From: Pyrinomonadaceae bacterium
GTDB taxonomy: Bacteria; Acidobacteriota; Blastocatellia; Pyrinomonadales; Pyrinomonadaceae
Assembly (NCBI GenBank): GCA_022843305.1
Contig: JALHNX010000023.1
Span: 1-43,485 of the forward strand
Reading direction: 5' to 3'
DNA: 43,485 nucleotides
Made by a program: the position numbers and the translations under genes. This document shows positions 30,896 through 39,346 of this stretch, in pieces. The notes beneath the pieces are model-generated. The model saw nothing but the letters and a program-made list of their open reading frames with translations, was not told the DNA's origin and did not search any database. Within the stretch, counting starts at the first letter, position 1, and every line of letters starts with the position of its first letter.

Positions 30896-33010
30896 TTATT
30901 TAACAATCGCCGTCGTGCTTGGCTTTTCCCTCGGATCGTAAGGTGTCGCCTGATATTTTTGGACGGCTTCCTGCGCGTTGTCGTAATTGTCGCCGGATGC
31001 GGCGGCTCTGCCGTAAGCGTCAATCGCGCGGTTGCGGTCGCCTTTCGCGTCGTAAGCGTTGCCCATCTTGATCAAAGACCAGACGTAAAGCCACACCGGA
31101 CGCGCCGAGCCTTGCGCACCCAAATCGCGGACGGCTTTGAAATTATCAATCGCCAGATCGTAGTTTCTCTGCTGTAAAAAGAGCAATCCGAGATGATAAT
31201 AAATCCACGCGTTCGAGCGGTCTAATTTCAAAGCGGCTTCAAATTGCTGTTGCGCTTCGACGTAATTACCGTCCTTAAACTGCTCGATTCCGCGCCGTGC
31301 AATCGAAGAAACCTTCAAATCGTCGGAGATTCGCAAGATTTTATAATTCGGGTCAATAATCACTTCAAGCGGTTTGCCGTCCGATTCGATATTGAAATCG
31401 GCACTCGATTCTTCGACGTTGACGGTCACGGTTTTCAGCCCGTCGCCGCCTTCCGAGCGAAGCTGAATTTCGAGCGGCAGACGCAGATTATCGTAATTTT
31501 GCCGAACCGTTCCGCGTGTGATGAATTTTCCGGCGCGGTTTCGGATGATTAAATAATCAGCCTTGAATTCGGGAACGCCCGTGCCTTCGACCCAACGCGC
31601 GAAAAAGTAGCGCATATTTTGTCCGGCAATTTCGCTCGCCAGTTTTTCAAACTCGTCCACCGACGCGTTTTTATCGCGGTAGCGGTCAATAAACGTGCGG
31701 ATCAATTGATTGAATTTCTGCTCGCCCAGAGTGTCGCGCAGAAGTTTGTAAACCATCGCGCCTTTCGCGAACATTATGTATTGATACGCGGTCGATTGGT
31801 CGTCGAGCGTTGACGGCGCGCGGATGAGCGACGCGGTTTGCTCAAACGTTAAAGCTTTTTCAAGCAGCTCGCGCCGCAGGTTTTCAAGCTGCGCGCCGGT
31901 CAAAGTGCTTTCGCGCAGGGCAAACGCGCTGTATTCCGCGAGTCCCTGCGAAAGCCACGCATCGTCAAACGATTTCAAACCGACCGTTAAACCCCACCAC
32001 TGCATCGCGGCTTCGCGCTGCAGGCGTTCGGCGACCGAATCACGCGATTCGTCAAACAGACGATTCGCCATAAAGATCATTCCCTGCGACGTGTAATATT
32101 CCAAACTGTCGTCGTCAATCTGTGCGACGATTAATTTCTTTCCGCCGTTCGGCACGCCGTATTTTTTCGTGTAAAAATCAAGTGCGCGTCCCAAAATTTC
32201 GCCGTATTGCGCAACCAGCTGTTCATTCGCGGCTTTCGTGTAAAACTGCAGTTCGTATTCGCCGAAACGCAAAGATTTCGTCGTGTAGCGGTCGTAGGAA
32301 AAATTGCCGATGAGCGCGGGTTTGTTCTGCACGAAACGGTATTTCCCGCCCGCGTTCGTGACGGGCAGATCGCTGTAACCGGCAAGCGTGTAGCCTGCCG
32401 GCAGAGAAATCGTAATATCGGAAGTTGCGCGGTCGGCGGCGTAATTGTGAAACGGAAACCAGCGCGCCGCATACATCAGATAACCGTTCGCCGCGCCGAC
32501 GTATGCGAGGCGTTTCGTCAGAAGCGGTCCGCCTTCCGCCGAAACCAGCACGCCGCTGTATTTAAAGCGCAAAGTAACGGGCGTTCCCGCCGGAACGTTT
32601 TCGCCGATGTCAATCTTCACGCTCGGACCTAAATCGGAAACACCGACGCGGTCTTGCACAAAAGTTACAACACTTTGCGGCGTGGCGGGTTTCGGAGTCG
32701 GTTTGGTCGTTTTTGTGTTTGTCGGCGTTGTCGGAAGTGCCGAAGTCGAACTGATGCGTGTGATGCTTTCGATATTTAACGAACCGTTCAGCTCGAAAGC
32801 AACATTGCGCGTTTCCGACGCGGGCGTAAACGTTACGTCAACCGTCGCCGAAAGTTTGTTTTCGGTCGGGATGATCTGCACGTCCATTTTGTAATCGGAA
32901 ACGTCGTAAGCGGTACGCTGAATTTGCTGTGCCGATGCCGCGAACGTCAAAAATAAGGCGACGGAAACGACTCCAAACATCCGAAAAATGTTTTCTCTAA
33001 AATTTCTCAT
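30896..33010 (-). CDS. degenerate M1-family peptidase with C-terminal TPR repeats
   Basis: 704 aa. A signal peptide (VVSVALFLTFAASAQ) precedes an M1-like beta domain, a catalytic-like domain, and TPR repeats from about residue 590. The zinc motif HExxH-x18-E is lost. The aligned stretch is REAAMQWWG with Arg332, Glu333, Met336, and Gln355 in AWLSQGLAEY, so all three metal ligands are replaced while the spacing is intact. The GAMEN-type substrate loop reads QGMIFMA. A Thr/Pro-rich insert sits at about 90-110. I infer a non-catalytic periplasmic scaffold. A terminator follows it. Confidence 0.85.
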   Translation of the reverse strand: MRNFRENIFRMFGVVSVALFLTFAASAQQIQRTAYDVSDYKMDVQIIPTENKLSATVDVTFTPASETRNVAFELNGSLNIESITRISSTSALPTTPTNTKTTKPTPKPATPQSVVTFVQDRVGVSDLGPSVKIDIGENVPAGTPVTLRFKYSGVLVSAEGGPLLTKRLAYVGAANGYLMYAARWFPFHNYAADRATSDITISLPAGYTLAGYSDLPVTNAGGKYRFVQNKPALIGNFSYDRYTTKSLRFGEYELQFYTKAANEQLVAQYGEILGRALDFYTKKYGVPNGGKKLIVAQIDDDSLEYYTSQGMIFMANRLFDESRDSVAERLQREAAMQWWGLTVGLKSFDDAWLSQGLAEYSAFALRESTLTGAQLENLRRELLEKALTFEQTASLIRAPSTLDDQSTAYQYIMFAKGAMVYKLLRDTLGEQKFNQLIRTFIDRYRDKNASVDEFEKLASEIAGQNMRYFFARWVEGTGVPEFKADYLIIRNRAGKFITRGTVRQNYDNLRLPLEIQLRSEGGDGLKTVTVNVEESSADFNIESDGKPLEVIIDPNYKILRISDDLKVSSIARRGIEQFKDGNYVEAQQQFEAALKLDRSNAWIYYHLGLLFLQQRNYDLAIDNFKAVRDLGAQGSARPVWLYVWSLIKMGNAYDAKGDRNRAIDAYGRAAASGDNYDNAQEAVQKYQATPYDPREKPSTTAIVK

Positions 33011-33100
33011 TGATTTACCGTAACTTAAAAATTTTACCTAATGGTTTCGCTGTTTATGATGTCGCAAAATGTAATTGCGTTTGCCAGCGCGAAAATACTG

Positions 33101-33180
33101 AGTTCAGAGTCCACGCTTTAGCGTGTTTCGACCGCCGCGCTTCGCCGTCGGTCGGGCAAACTGAAGGTTATATTCTGAAC
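33101..33180. repeat. 80-bp inverted-repeat element, family B (copy 2)
   Basis: It opens with the same 18 nt as 11551-11568. The right arm (about 33154-33180) is imperfectly complementary. An inner CGACCG/CGGTCG hairpin is present. It ends 7 nt from the stop of the Dabb gene. Confidence 0.75.
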
Positions 33181-33187
33181 GCAAATT

Positions 33188-33481
33188 TCAATCGCTCAAA
33201 AAATCAACCGAAACAACCCGTTCGGCAATCCGTTTGCCAAGCACCGCCACTTCCTGATGTTCGGGATGATCGGTGTAAAAATCCAACGCCGCGCGGTCGG
33301 GATAAACGGCAACCAATCCCGTGTCGAACGAGCGTTCGAGACGCAGAATGTCGCGCCCGACATTAAAACTCAGGATATTAGGAATAACATCCGGTAATGC
33401 CCGCAGTTTGGCAACGTGTTCTTCGCGTTCCGTTTCACTCGTTTCCGCCTTGTATTTCCAGCAAACAATATGTGTCAGCAT
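33188..33481 (-). CDS. Dabb family (stress-responsive A/B barrel) protein
   Basis: 97 aa. MLTHIVCWKYKAETSE, NILSFNVGRDILR, SFDTGLVAVYPDRAALDFYTDHPEHQEV are the dimeric alpha-beta barrel (Dabb) pattern. The family includes small stress proteins and some cyclases; the substrate is unknown. A tandem of six TTCAGAT heptads abuts the ATG with no gap, so there is no Shine-Dalgarno. The upstream SRPBCC gene on the same strand ends inside that tract. Confidence 0.88.
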   Translation of the reverse strand: MLTHIVCWKYKAETSETEREEHVAKLRALPDVIPNILSFNVGRDILRLERSFDTGLVAVYPDRAALDFYTDHPEHQEVAVLGKRIAERVVSVDFLSD

Positions 33482-33523
33482 TTCAGATTTCAGATTTCAG
33501 ATTTCAGATTTCAGATTTCAGAT
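33482..33523. repeat. solo heptad tract between the SRPBCC and Dabb genes
   Basis: Six perfect TTCAGAT heptads (GATTTCA permuted). The tract supplies the last codons (ESEI) and stop of the SRPBCC gene and touches the Dabb start codon. Confidence 0.92.
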
Positions 33524-33963
33524 TCACACCATTTTCGCGTAACTTCGTGGCGATAATCAAACATCTTTTCGAGTTTCGGCACAATCAAAAAAGGCGCGGC
33601 AATGTTTCCCAAAAAACTCATCGGCGGTTCATACTCGATTTCGTCGCGCAGAATCGCGCCCGATTCGTGCGGCAAAACAATATGCTGATGCCGCCAGCTC
33701 GCAAACGGTCCCGAAATCTGCACGTCTTCAAACATTTTCGGCGGTTCGTAACGCGTATGCTCGGCAACCCAGCGCGACGAAATCAGCCCAAAAATCTTTT
33801 GTTCGATAATCGCCTGCGAACCGATTTTTGAAATATCGGCTTTCTGAATAACCTTCGCGTTTTCCCACGGCGGAACGAGCCGTTCGAACGCATCGGGCAA
33901 TTCGTGAAACGCAAAAACCCGTTCGGGCGTTGACTTGATGATTGATTCTTTAACGAATTTCAT
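33511..33963 (-). CDS. SRPBCC (START-like) family protein
   Basis: 150 aa. MKFVKESIIKSTPERVFAFHELPDAFERLVPPWE, then FGLISSRWVAEHTRYEPP, GPFASWRHQHIVLP and GAILRDEIEYEPP, the SRPBCC helix-grip pattern of hydrophobic ligand binders. Ligand unknown. The final residues ESEI and the stop are encoded by heptad repeats, so the native C-terminus has probably been altered. Confidence 0.87.
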   Translation of the reverse strand: MKFVKESIIKSTPERVFAFHELPDAFERLVPPWENAKVIQKADISKIGSQAIIEQKIFGLISSRWVAEHTRYEPPKMFEDVQISGPFASWRHQHIVLPHESGAILRDEIEYEPPMSFLGNIAAPFLIVPKLEKMFDYRHEVTRKWCESEI

Positions 33964-33967
33964 AAAA

Positions 33968-34055
33968 GTTTTGAGTCCCGCCTTCAGGCGGATTTATGGT
34001 AAATAGAAATTTTCCGAAAAGTAAGTATTTGCCGACTAAAGGCGAGACTCAGAAC
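33968..34055. repeat. 88-bp inverted-repeat element, family B (copy 3)
   Basis: Arms 33968-33987 and 34036-34055 are inverted with 17 of 20 matches (GTTYTGAGTCYCGCCTTYAG). They resemble the other family B arms (GTTCAGAGTCCACGCTT). The right arm encodes the last residues and stop of the decarboxylase gene. Confidence 0.8.
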
Positions 34056-35484
34056 TAATTTTTTCGTTCAGCAAATCCCAAACTTTACGCAAATGACGTT
34101 CTTCGACGCGGATGCTACCGACCGAAAGCCGCAATGTAAATTTCCCGTTCAATTTCGTATGCGAAAGATACGCTTCGCCCGAGGCGTTGATTTCGTTCAT
34201 TATTTTTTCGTTGAGCGCGTCTAAATCATCAGCATTTTTCGGGCAAGCGCGAAAACAAACCAAAGCAAACGGCACGGGCGCGAGTATTTCAAAGTTTTCC
34301 GAATCGTCAACCCAACCCGCAAAAGTGCGCGCCAGACGGCAATGTTCGCGGATTCGCTCACGCAAACCTTCCTGTCCGAAATATCGCATCACGAACCATA
34401 ATTTTAAGCTGCGAAAACGCCGTCCGAGCTGAATGCCGTAATCCATCTGATTCGTCACGGTTTCCGCGACTTTCAGATATTCGGCGACGAGCGAAAAAGT
34501 TTTTTTCAGCAAATCCAAATCCTTGACATACAGCACCGACAGATCGAACGGCGTGAAAAGCCATTTATGCGGATTCGTAACAATCGAATCGGCGCGTTCC
34601 ATACCTTTAAAGTAATGCTGAAATTCGGGAACAATCGCCGCACTTCCGGCATACGCCGTGTCAACGTGGAGAAAAATATCGTTGCGCTCGCAAATATCTG
34701 CCACATGCTCGACATTATCAACGCTTGAACTCGAAGTCGTGCCGACGGTCGGGATGACGCAAAGCGGCAGATGTCCCGCCGCTTTGTCGTCGGCAATCGC
34801 TTCGCGCAATTTTTCCGTGTCCATTTCAAAGCGTTCGTTAGTCGGAATTTTGACCAGAGATTTTTGTCCGAGTCCGAGTAAAATCACGGCTTTATCAATC
34901 GAACTGTGCGTTTGTTCCGAGCAGTAAACGCGCAGAAGCGGCAAATCCGTTCTGCCGCTCATTCCGTTTTCGCGGATTCCCAAATTCAACTTTTCACGCG
35001 CCATCGCAATCGCGTGAAGCGTCGAGATCGAAGCCGTGTCGTAAATCACGCCTTTGAAATCTTCGGGCAAATTCATCATTTGACGAAGCCAGTCCAAGAC
35101 GACGGGTTCGAGTTCGGTCGAAGCGGGCGACGTGCGCCAGAGCATCGCTTTCATATCGAACGCGGCGGCGAGCATTTCGCCGAAAACGCCGACCGAGCTG
35201 GTCGAAGTCGAAAAAAGTCCGTGAAAATTCGGGTGATTCCAATGCGTCACGGCGGGCAGAATCAGGTTTTCCACATCCCCGAAAATCTGCGGAAAACTTT
35301 CGCCCGTTTCCGGCGCGGATTTCGGCAAAGCATCTCTCAAATCGTTCGGCTGATTTTGCGACAGAACGGGAAATGTTTCCAATCTTTCAAAGTAATCCGC
35401 GATCCAATCCACGATTTCGTGTCCGAACTTTCGGAAATCTTCACGCGGCATATCGCCTAAATTCTTGTTTTCCATTGTTTTCAT
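34036..35484 (-). CDS. pyridoxal-phosphate-dependent decarboxylase (aromatic amino acid type)
   Basis: 482 aa. Group II decarboxylase motifs: THWNHPNFHGLF near the start, EQTHSS with His193, HVDTAYAG with Asp275, and the PLP lysine Lys307 in VTNPHKWLFTPF. These point to aromatic-L-amino-acid or related decarboxylase. Substrate cannot be fixed from the sequence. The last six residues (SSESRL) and stop come from the family B repeat arm. The gene is on its own between that repeat and the liv promoter. Confidence 0.9.
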   Translation of the reverse strand: MKTMENKNLGDMPREDFRKFGHEIVDWIADYFERLETFPVLSQNQPNDLRDALPKSAPETGESFPQIFGDVENLILPAVTHWNHPNFHGLFSTSTSSVGVFGEMLAAAFDMKAMLWRTSPASTELEPVVLDWLRQMMNLPEDFKGVIYDTASISTLHAIAMAREKLNLGIRENGMSGRTDLPLLRVYCSEQTHSSIDKAVILLGLGQKSLVKIPTNERFEMDTEKLREAIADDKAAGHLPLCVIPTVGTTSSSSVDNVEHVADICERNDIFLHVDTAYAGSAAIVPEFQHYFKGMERADSIVTNPHKWLFTPFDLSVLYVKDLDLLKKTFSLVAEYLKVAETVTNQMDYGIQLGRRFRSLKLWFVMRYFGQEGLRERIREHCRLARTFAGWVDDSENFEILAPVPFALVCFRACPKNADDLDALNEKIMNEINASGEAYLSHTKLNGKFTLRLSVGSIRVEERHLRKVWDLLNEKISSESRL

Positions 35485-35526
35485 TGCAAAAATAGTCTAA
35501 CTTAAAAAAATTCTAATCGAAACGGG

Positions 35527-35555
35527 TTAGACATAATAAATGAAAAAGGTATAAT
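35527..35555 (+). promoter_or_regulatory. promoter of the liv operon
   Basis: TTAGAC (35527-35532), 17-bp spacer, TATAAT (35550-35555), giving a leader of about 130 nt before livJ. A second AT-rich -10-like block (TATAAT at 35565-35570) follows. Confidence 0.6.
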
Positions 35556-35690
35556 GCCTTTTTGTATAATTATTACGATAAATTATAAAATGCTTTGAAT
35601 AACAAACTTTCCCTGAATGGTTTGCGTATTTAAAACCGATTGCAGAGCATAACAAATCTAAATCTAAACAATTTTTTCTAAGAGGTAGAT

Positions 35691-36998
35691 ATGACCAGAA
35701 TCTTTTTAGCTATTTGTGTAATAACTTCCATTTTCTTGACCATCGGCTGTGTTGATAAAAGCGGAACCACCACGACAAGCAACACCGGCGATACGATCAA
35801 AATCGGCTATTACGGCGATATGACCGGGCAAACTTCGAGCTTCGGACAATCCACCAAAAACGGCATTGAACTCGCGTTCGAAGAGATTAATAAAGCCGGC
35901 GGTGTTAACGGCAAACAACTACAGTTAATTTCGGAAGACGACCAGGGCAGACCGGAACAAGCCAAAACCGTTGTTTCCAAATTGGTTAATCAGGACAGGG
36001 TTGTCGCCGTTTTAGGCGAAGTCGCTTCGACTAATTCACTGGCTGCCGCGCCCGTCGCGCAGGAGGCGAAAATTCCGATGATTACGCCTTCCTCGACCAA
36101 TCCGAAGGTAACGGAAGTCGGCGATTACATTTCACGCGTCTGTTTTATTGACCCGTTTCAAGGCGCGGTGATGGCAAAATTTGCCGGTAATACGTTAAAG
36201 GCAAAGACTGCCGCAATTCTTGGCGACGTAAATTCGGACTACAGCAAAGGACTGACGAAATTTTTCGAAGAAGAATTTAACAAACAGGGCGGAAAAGTCG
36301 TTGCCAACGAATCATACACGCAAACCGACCCGGACTTTAAAGGACAATTAACGAAAATCCGCGATCTGAACCCGGACGTGCTTTACATTCCGGGGTATTA
36401 CGGACAGGTCGGCATTATCGCCAAACAAGCGCGCGAACTCGGTATGAATATGCCGCTCCTCGGCGGCGACGGCTGGGATTCGCCCGAACTCTGGAAGCTC
36501 GGCGGCGGCGCGCTGAAAAACGCTTATATCTCGAATCACTATTCAGCCGACAATCCGGCACCGGTCGTTCAAGATTTTGTGAAGAATTATCAGGCGAAAT
36601 TCGGTGTCGTTCCAGACAGTTTGGCAGCTTTGGCTTACGACGCGGCGAAAGTTTTGGTTGACGCGATCAAACGCGCGGGCGGAACGGACAGCGCGAAATT
36701 AAAAGACGCGATTAACGCGACAAAAAATTTCGCGGGCGTAACGGGAGCGATTTCGCTCGATGCCTCGCGCAACGCGGTTAAACCGGCGGTTGTTCTCTCG
36801 CTCGATCCGGCAGGAAGCAAATTCGCCTTCAAGGAAACGATTTATCCTGAAGGAATGACACCGCCGACCGCTTCGACCACCGCGGCAAACGGCAACACGT
36901 CAACAAATACAATGTCGAACACAAATTCGGCGACGAATACAAACTCATCTGCCACGACAAATACGACAACCAATAAGTCAGTAACAGACAGCAAATAA
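35691..36998 (+). CDS. livJ: branched-chain amino acid ABC transporter, substrate-binding lipoprotein
   Basis: 435 aa. A lipoprotein signal ends LTIGC (Cys20). The periplasmic-binding fold has IKIGYYGDMTGQTSSFGQSTKNGIELAFEEINKAGGVNGK, LVNQDRVVAVLGEVAST, PMITPSSTNPKVTE and LAALAYDAAKVLVDAI. A Thr/Asn/Ser-rich tail of about 50 residues follows the fold and is unusual. It captures a branched-chain amino acid or similar ligand for LivHMGF. AGAGG stands 7 nt before the ATG. First gene of the operon. Confidence 0.93.
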   Translation: MTRIFLAICVITSIFLTIGCVDKSGTTTTSNTGDTIKIGYYGDMTGQTSSFGQSTKNGIELAFEEINKAGGVNGKQLQLISEDDQGRPEQAKTVVSKLVNQDRVVAVLGEVASTNSLAAAPVAQEAKIPMITPSSTNPKVTEVGDYISRVCFIDPFQGAVMAKFAGNTLKAKTAAILGDVNSDYSKGLTKFFEEEFNKQGGKVVANESYTQTDPDFKGQLTKIRDLNPDVLYIPGYYGQVGIIAKQARELGMNMPLLGGDGWDSPELWKLGGGALKNAYISNHYSADNPAPVVQDFVKNYQAKFGVVPDSLAALAYDAAKVLVDAIKRAGGTDSAKLKDAINATKNFAGVTGAISLDASRNAVKPAVVLSLDPAGSKFAFKETIYPEGMTPPTASTTAANGNTSTNTMSNTNSATNTNSSATTNTTTNKSVTDSK

Positions 36999-37075
36999 GT
37001 CGAGAGTCGAGAGTCGAGAGTCGAGAGCCGGAAAACGGCTTTTAACTCTCGACTCTCGACTCTCGACTCTCGACT
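36999..37075 (+). repeat. heptad hairpin between livJ and livH
   Basis: Four GTCGAGA from the base after the livJ stop; the right arm (37045-37075) is their complement. About 29 bp are perfectly paired, with an inner AGCCG/CGGCT stem. It ends 3 nt before the livH ATG. Words match the four-helix-bundle locus at 24925/25363. Confidence 0.92.
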
Positions 37076-37078
37076 CTT

Positions 37079-37996
37079 ATGGACACTTTTGTTCAGCAGC
37101 TTATCAACGGTTTGACCATCGGTTCGATCTACGCGCTGATTGCGCTCGGCTACACGATGGTTTACGGAATTTTGCGCCTGATCAATTTCGCCCACGGCGA
37201 TATTTATATGGTCGGCGCGTATGCCGGATTTATTATCGCCACGTCAATGGGCTTCGCGGCGCAACCGTCGGCGTTCGGGTTTATCGTCACGCTCATCGGG
37301 GCGATGATAATCGCCGCGGCAATCGGAATGGCAATCGAGCGTTTCGCGTATCGTCCGGTGCGGAAATATTCGAAAATGACGACGCTCATCACGGCGATCG
37401 GAATGTCGCTTTTTATCGAATATCTTTTCGTTTTCATCTTTTCGGGAACGCCGAAATCCTTTCCGCAGCTTTTGCCGAATGACAACATCACGCTTTTCGG
37501 CAACGCGACGATTTCGACCTCGCAGGTTTTGATTTTCGTCGTTTCGCTTTTGCTGATGGTTGTTTTGCAATACATCATCTTTTACACAAAAATCGGCAAG
37601 GCGATGCGCGCCGTTTCGTTTAACTTGAATTCGGCGAAGCTGATGGGCATCAATACGAATTTCGTGATTGCGTTCACGTTCGCGCTCGGTTCGGCGCTGG
37701 CGGCGGCAGGCGGCGTTCTGACGGCGCAGTATAATCCGAAAATCGAGCCGCTGATGGGAATTATGACAGGCTTGAAAGCGTTCGTCGCGGCTGTCTTAGG
37801 CGGTATCGGAAACATTCCGGGCGCGGTTCTCGGCGGACTTCTGATCGGCGCGGCGGAAACGCTGGTCGTCGGTTACGGTCATCATATCGGCATTCCTTCG
37901 ACCTATCGTGATGCCGTCGCATTCGCTATTTTGATTTTGGTTCTTTTGATTCGTCCGGCTGGTTTGCTTGGTTCAAACGTGCAGGAAAAAGTTTAA
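37079..37996 (+). CDS. livH: branched-chain amino acid ABC transporter permease LivH
   Basis: 305 aa, about eight membrane segments. Family patterns: LINGLTIGSIYALIALGYTMVYGILRLINFAHGDIYMVGAYAG at the start and GLKAFVAAVLGGIGNIPGAVLGGLLIGAAE near the end. It forms the translocation path with LivM. No Shine-Dalgarno: the hairpin ends 3 nt before the ATG. Confidence 0.95.
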   Translation: MDTFVQQLINGLTIGSIYALIALGYTMVYGILRLINFAHGDIYMVGAYAGFIIATSMGFAAQPSAFGFIVTLIGAMIIAAAIGMAIERFAYRPVRKYSKMTTLITAIGMSLFIEYLFVFIFSGTPKSFPQLLPNDNITLFGNATISTSQVLIFVVSLLLMVVLQYIIFYTKIGKAMRAVSFNLNSAKLMGINTNFVIAFTFALGSALAAAGGVLTAQYNPKIEPLMGIMTGLKAFVAAVLGGIGNIPGAVLGGLLIGAAETLVVGYGHHIGIPSTYRDAVAFAILILVLLIRPAGLLGSNVQEKV

Positions 37997-38000
37997 TATT

Positions 38001-38067
38001 AGTTGATAGCGGATAGTTGATAACTGAAAGTTTTTTCACTATCAACTATCAACTATCAACTTTCCAC
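38001..38067 (+). repeat. heptad hairpin between livH and livM
   Basis: AGTTGATA/GCGGATA words on the left (38001-38030) and ACTATCA on the right (38037-38067). It starts 4 nt after the livH stop and ends 7 nt before the livM ATG. Words match 3601-3671 in the atp operon. Confidence 0.88.
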
Positions 38068-38074
38068 TCAAAAT

Positions 38075-39265
38075 ATGAATTGGGTTAAATCAATAATTGT
38101 CGGCATCGTTTTCATCGCGCTGTTCTACGTTCTGAACGCGGCGATGTCGTCAACGGGGTTTTTCGGAATTGGGATTGACGATTATCAATCGCGGCTTTTG
38201 GTCTTTATCGCCATCAACGTTATTTTGGCGACATCGCTCAACCTGATTAACGGTTTCACGGGACAGTTTTCAATCGGACACGCCGGATTTATGGCGGTCG
38301 GCGCGTATGCTTCCGCCTATTTCACAGTTAGTTGGAATCAATGCGGATTACCGCCGGAGAAATTCGCAGTTCTCGAATTTCAGCCGCCCCAGATGCTTTG
38401 TTCGCTTCAAGGCACTCTGCCGCAGCTTCCCGATTTTGTTATTTTGCTGATTGCTATTCTCATCGGTGCGATTGTCGCCGCGCTTGCGGGCTTGCTTGTC
38501 GGGATTCCGTCTTTGCGTTTGAAGGGCGATTATCTGGCAATCGTGACACTCGGTTTTGCCGAAATTATTCGCATCGTGCTTGTCAACATCAACACGGTCG
38601 GCGGCGCGACCGGCTACACCGTTCCGGGTTATGCAAACTTTCTCTGGATCGGAATTTTCGCCGTCATCACGGTTGTCGTCATTCATAACATCGTCAAATC
38701 CGATGCGGGACGCGCACTCATTTCGATTCGTGAAGACGAATTGGCGGCAGAAGCGATGGGCGTGAATGTAACGCGCTATAAAGTTACGGCGTTTGTTATC
38801 GGCTCGGCTTTCGCGGGTGTCGCGGGCGTTTTGTTCGCGCATTACAATAAATTTCTTTCGACGAACGATTTTCAGTTTATCAAATCGTTTGAAATCATCA
38901 TTATGATCGTCATCGGCGGAATGGGTTCGATGACGGGCGCGATTTTGGGCGCGATTATCGTGACGCTTTTGCCCGAACTTTTACGTTATTTACAACAATT
39001 TCAAGACAATACTTTAGAACCGATGCTGGGAATGGAATTGCCTTTTAACGTCGGCGAATTGCGGCTGGTTATTTTTGCTTTGATTTTGATTTTGACGATG
39101 ATTTTGCGCCCGCAGGGAATTTTGGGAACGAACGAATTCGGTTTGAGCTGGCTCCGCCGCACGCGCACCAAACCCGAAGGCACGGAAGCGATCGGCGGCA
39201 CGGAAGGCGTGCCGATTGCCGAAGACCACGATGCGAAGAAAATGAAGGACGGTGAAGAAGGATAA
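38075..39265 (+). CDS. livM: branched-chain amino acid ABC transporter permease LivM
   Basis: 396 aa. ATSLNLINGFTGQFSIGHAGFMAVGAYASAYF, LRLKGDYLAIVTLGFAEIIRIVLVN, and VIGGMGSMTGAILGAIIVTLLPE are LivM motifs. A hydrophilic tail of about 40 residues (GTEAIGGTEGVP and so on) is longer than usual. Pairs with LivH in the inner membrane. Confidence 0.94.
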   Translation: MNWVKSIIVGIVFIALFYVLNAAMSSTGFFGIGIDDYQSRLLVFIAINVILATSLNLINGFTGQFSIGHAGFMAVGAYASAYFTVSWNQCGLPPEKFAVLEFQPPQMLCSLQGTLPQLPDFVILLIAILIGAIVAALAGLLVGIPSLRLKGDYLAIVTLGFAEIIRIVLVNINTVGGATGYTVPGYANFLWIGIFAVITVVVIHNIVKSDAGRALISIREDELAAEAMGVNVTRYKVTAFVIGSAFAGVAGVLFAHYNKFLSTNDFQFIKSFEIIIMIVIGGMGSMTGAILGAIIVTLLPELLRYLQQFQDNTLEPMLGMELPFNVGELRLVIFALILILTMILRPQGILGTNEFGLSWLRRTRTKPEGTEAIGGTEGVPIAEDHDAKKMKDGEEG

Positions 39266-39269
39266 ATAT

Positions 39270-39343
39270 GATTAGGGATTTGGGATTGCGGATTTGGGAT
39301 TTATTTCTCAAAATCCGCAATCTCGAATCCCAAATTCCAAATT
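39270..39343 (+). repeat. heptad hairpin between livM and livG
   Basis: GATTAGG, GATTTGG, GATTGCG, GATTTGG (39270-39297) and inverted right arm (39310-39343). It ends 3 nt before the livG ATG. Words match 43126-43196. Confidence 0.88.
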
Positions 39344-39346
39344 GAA

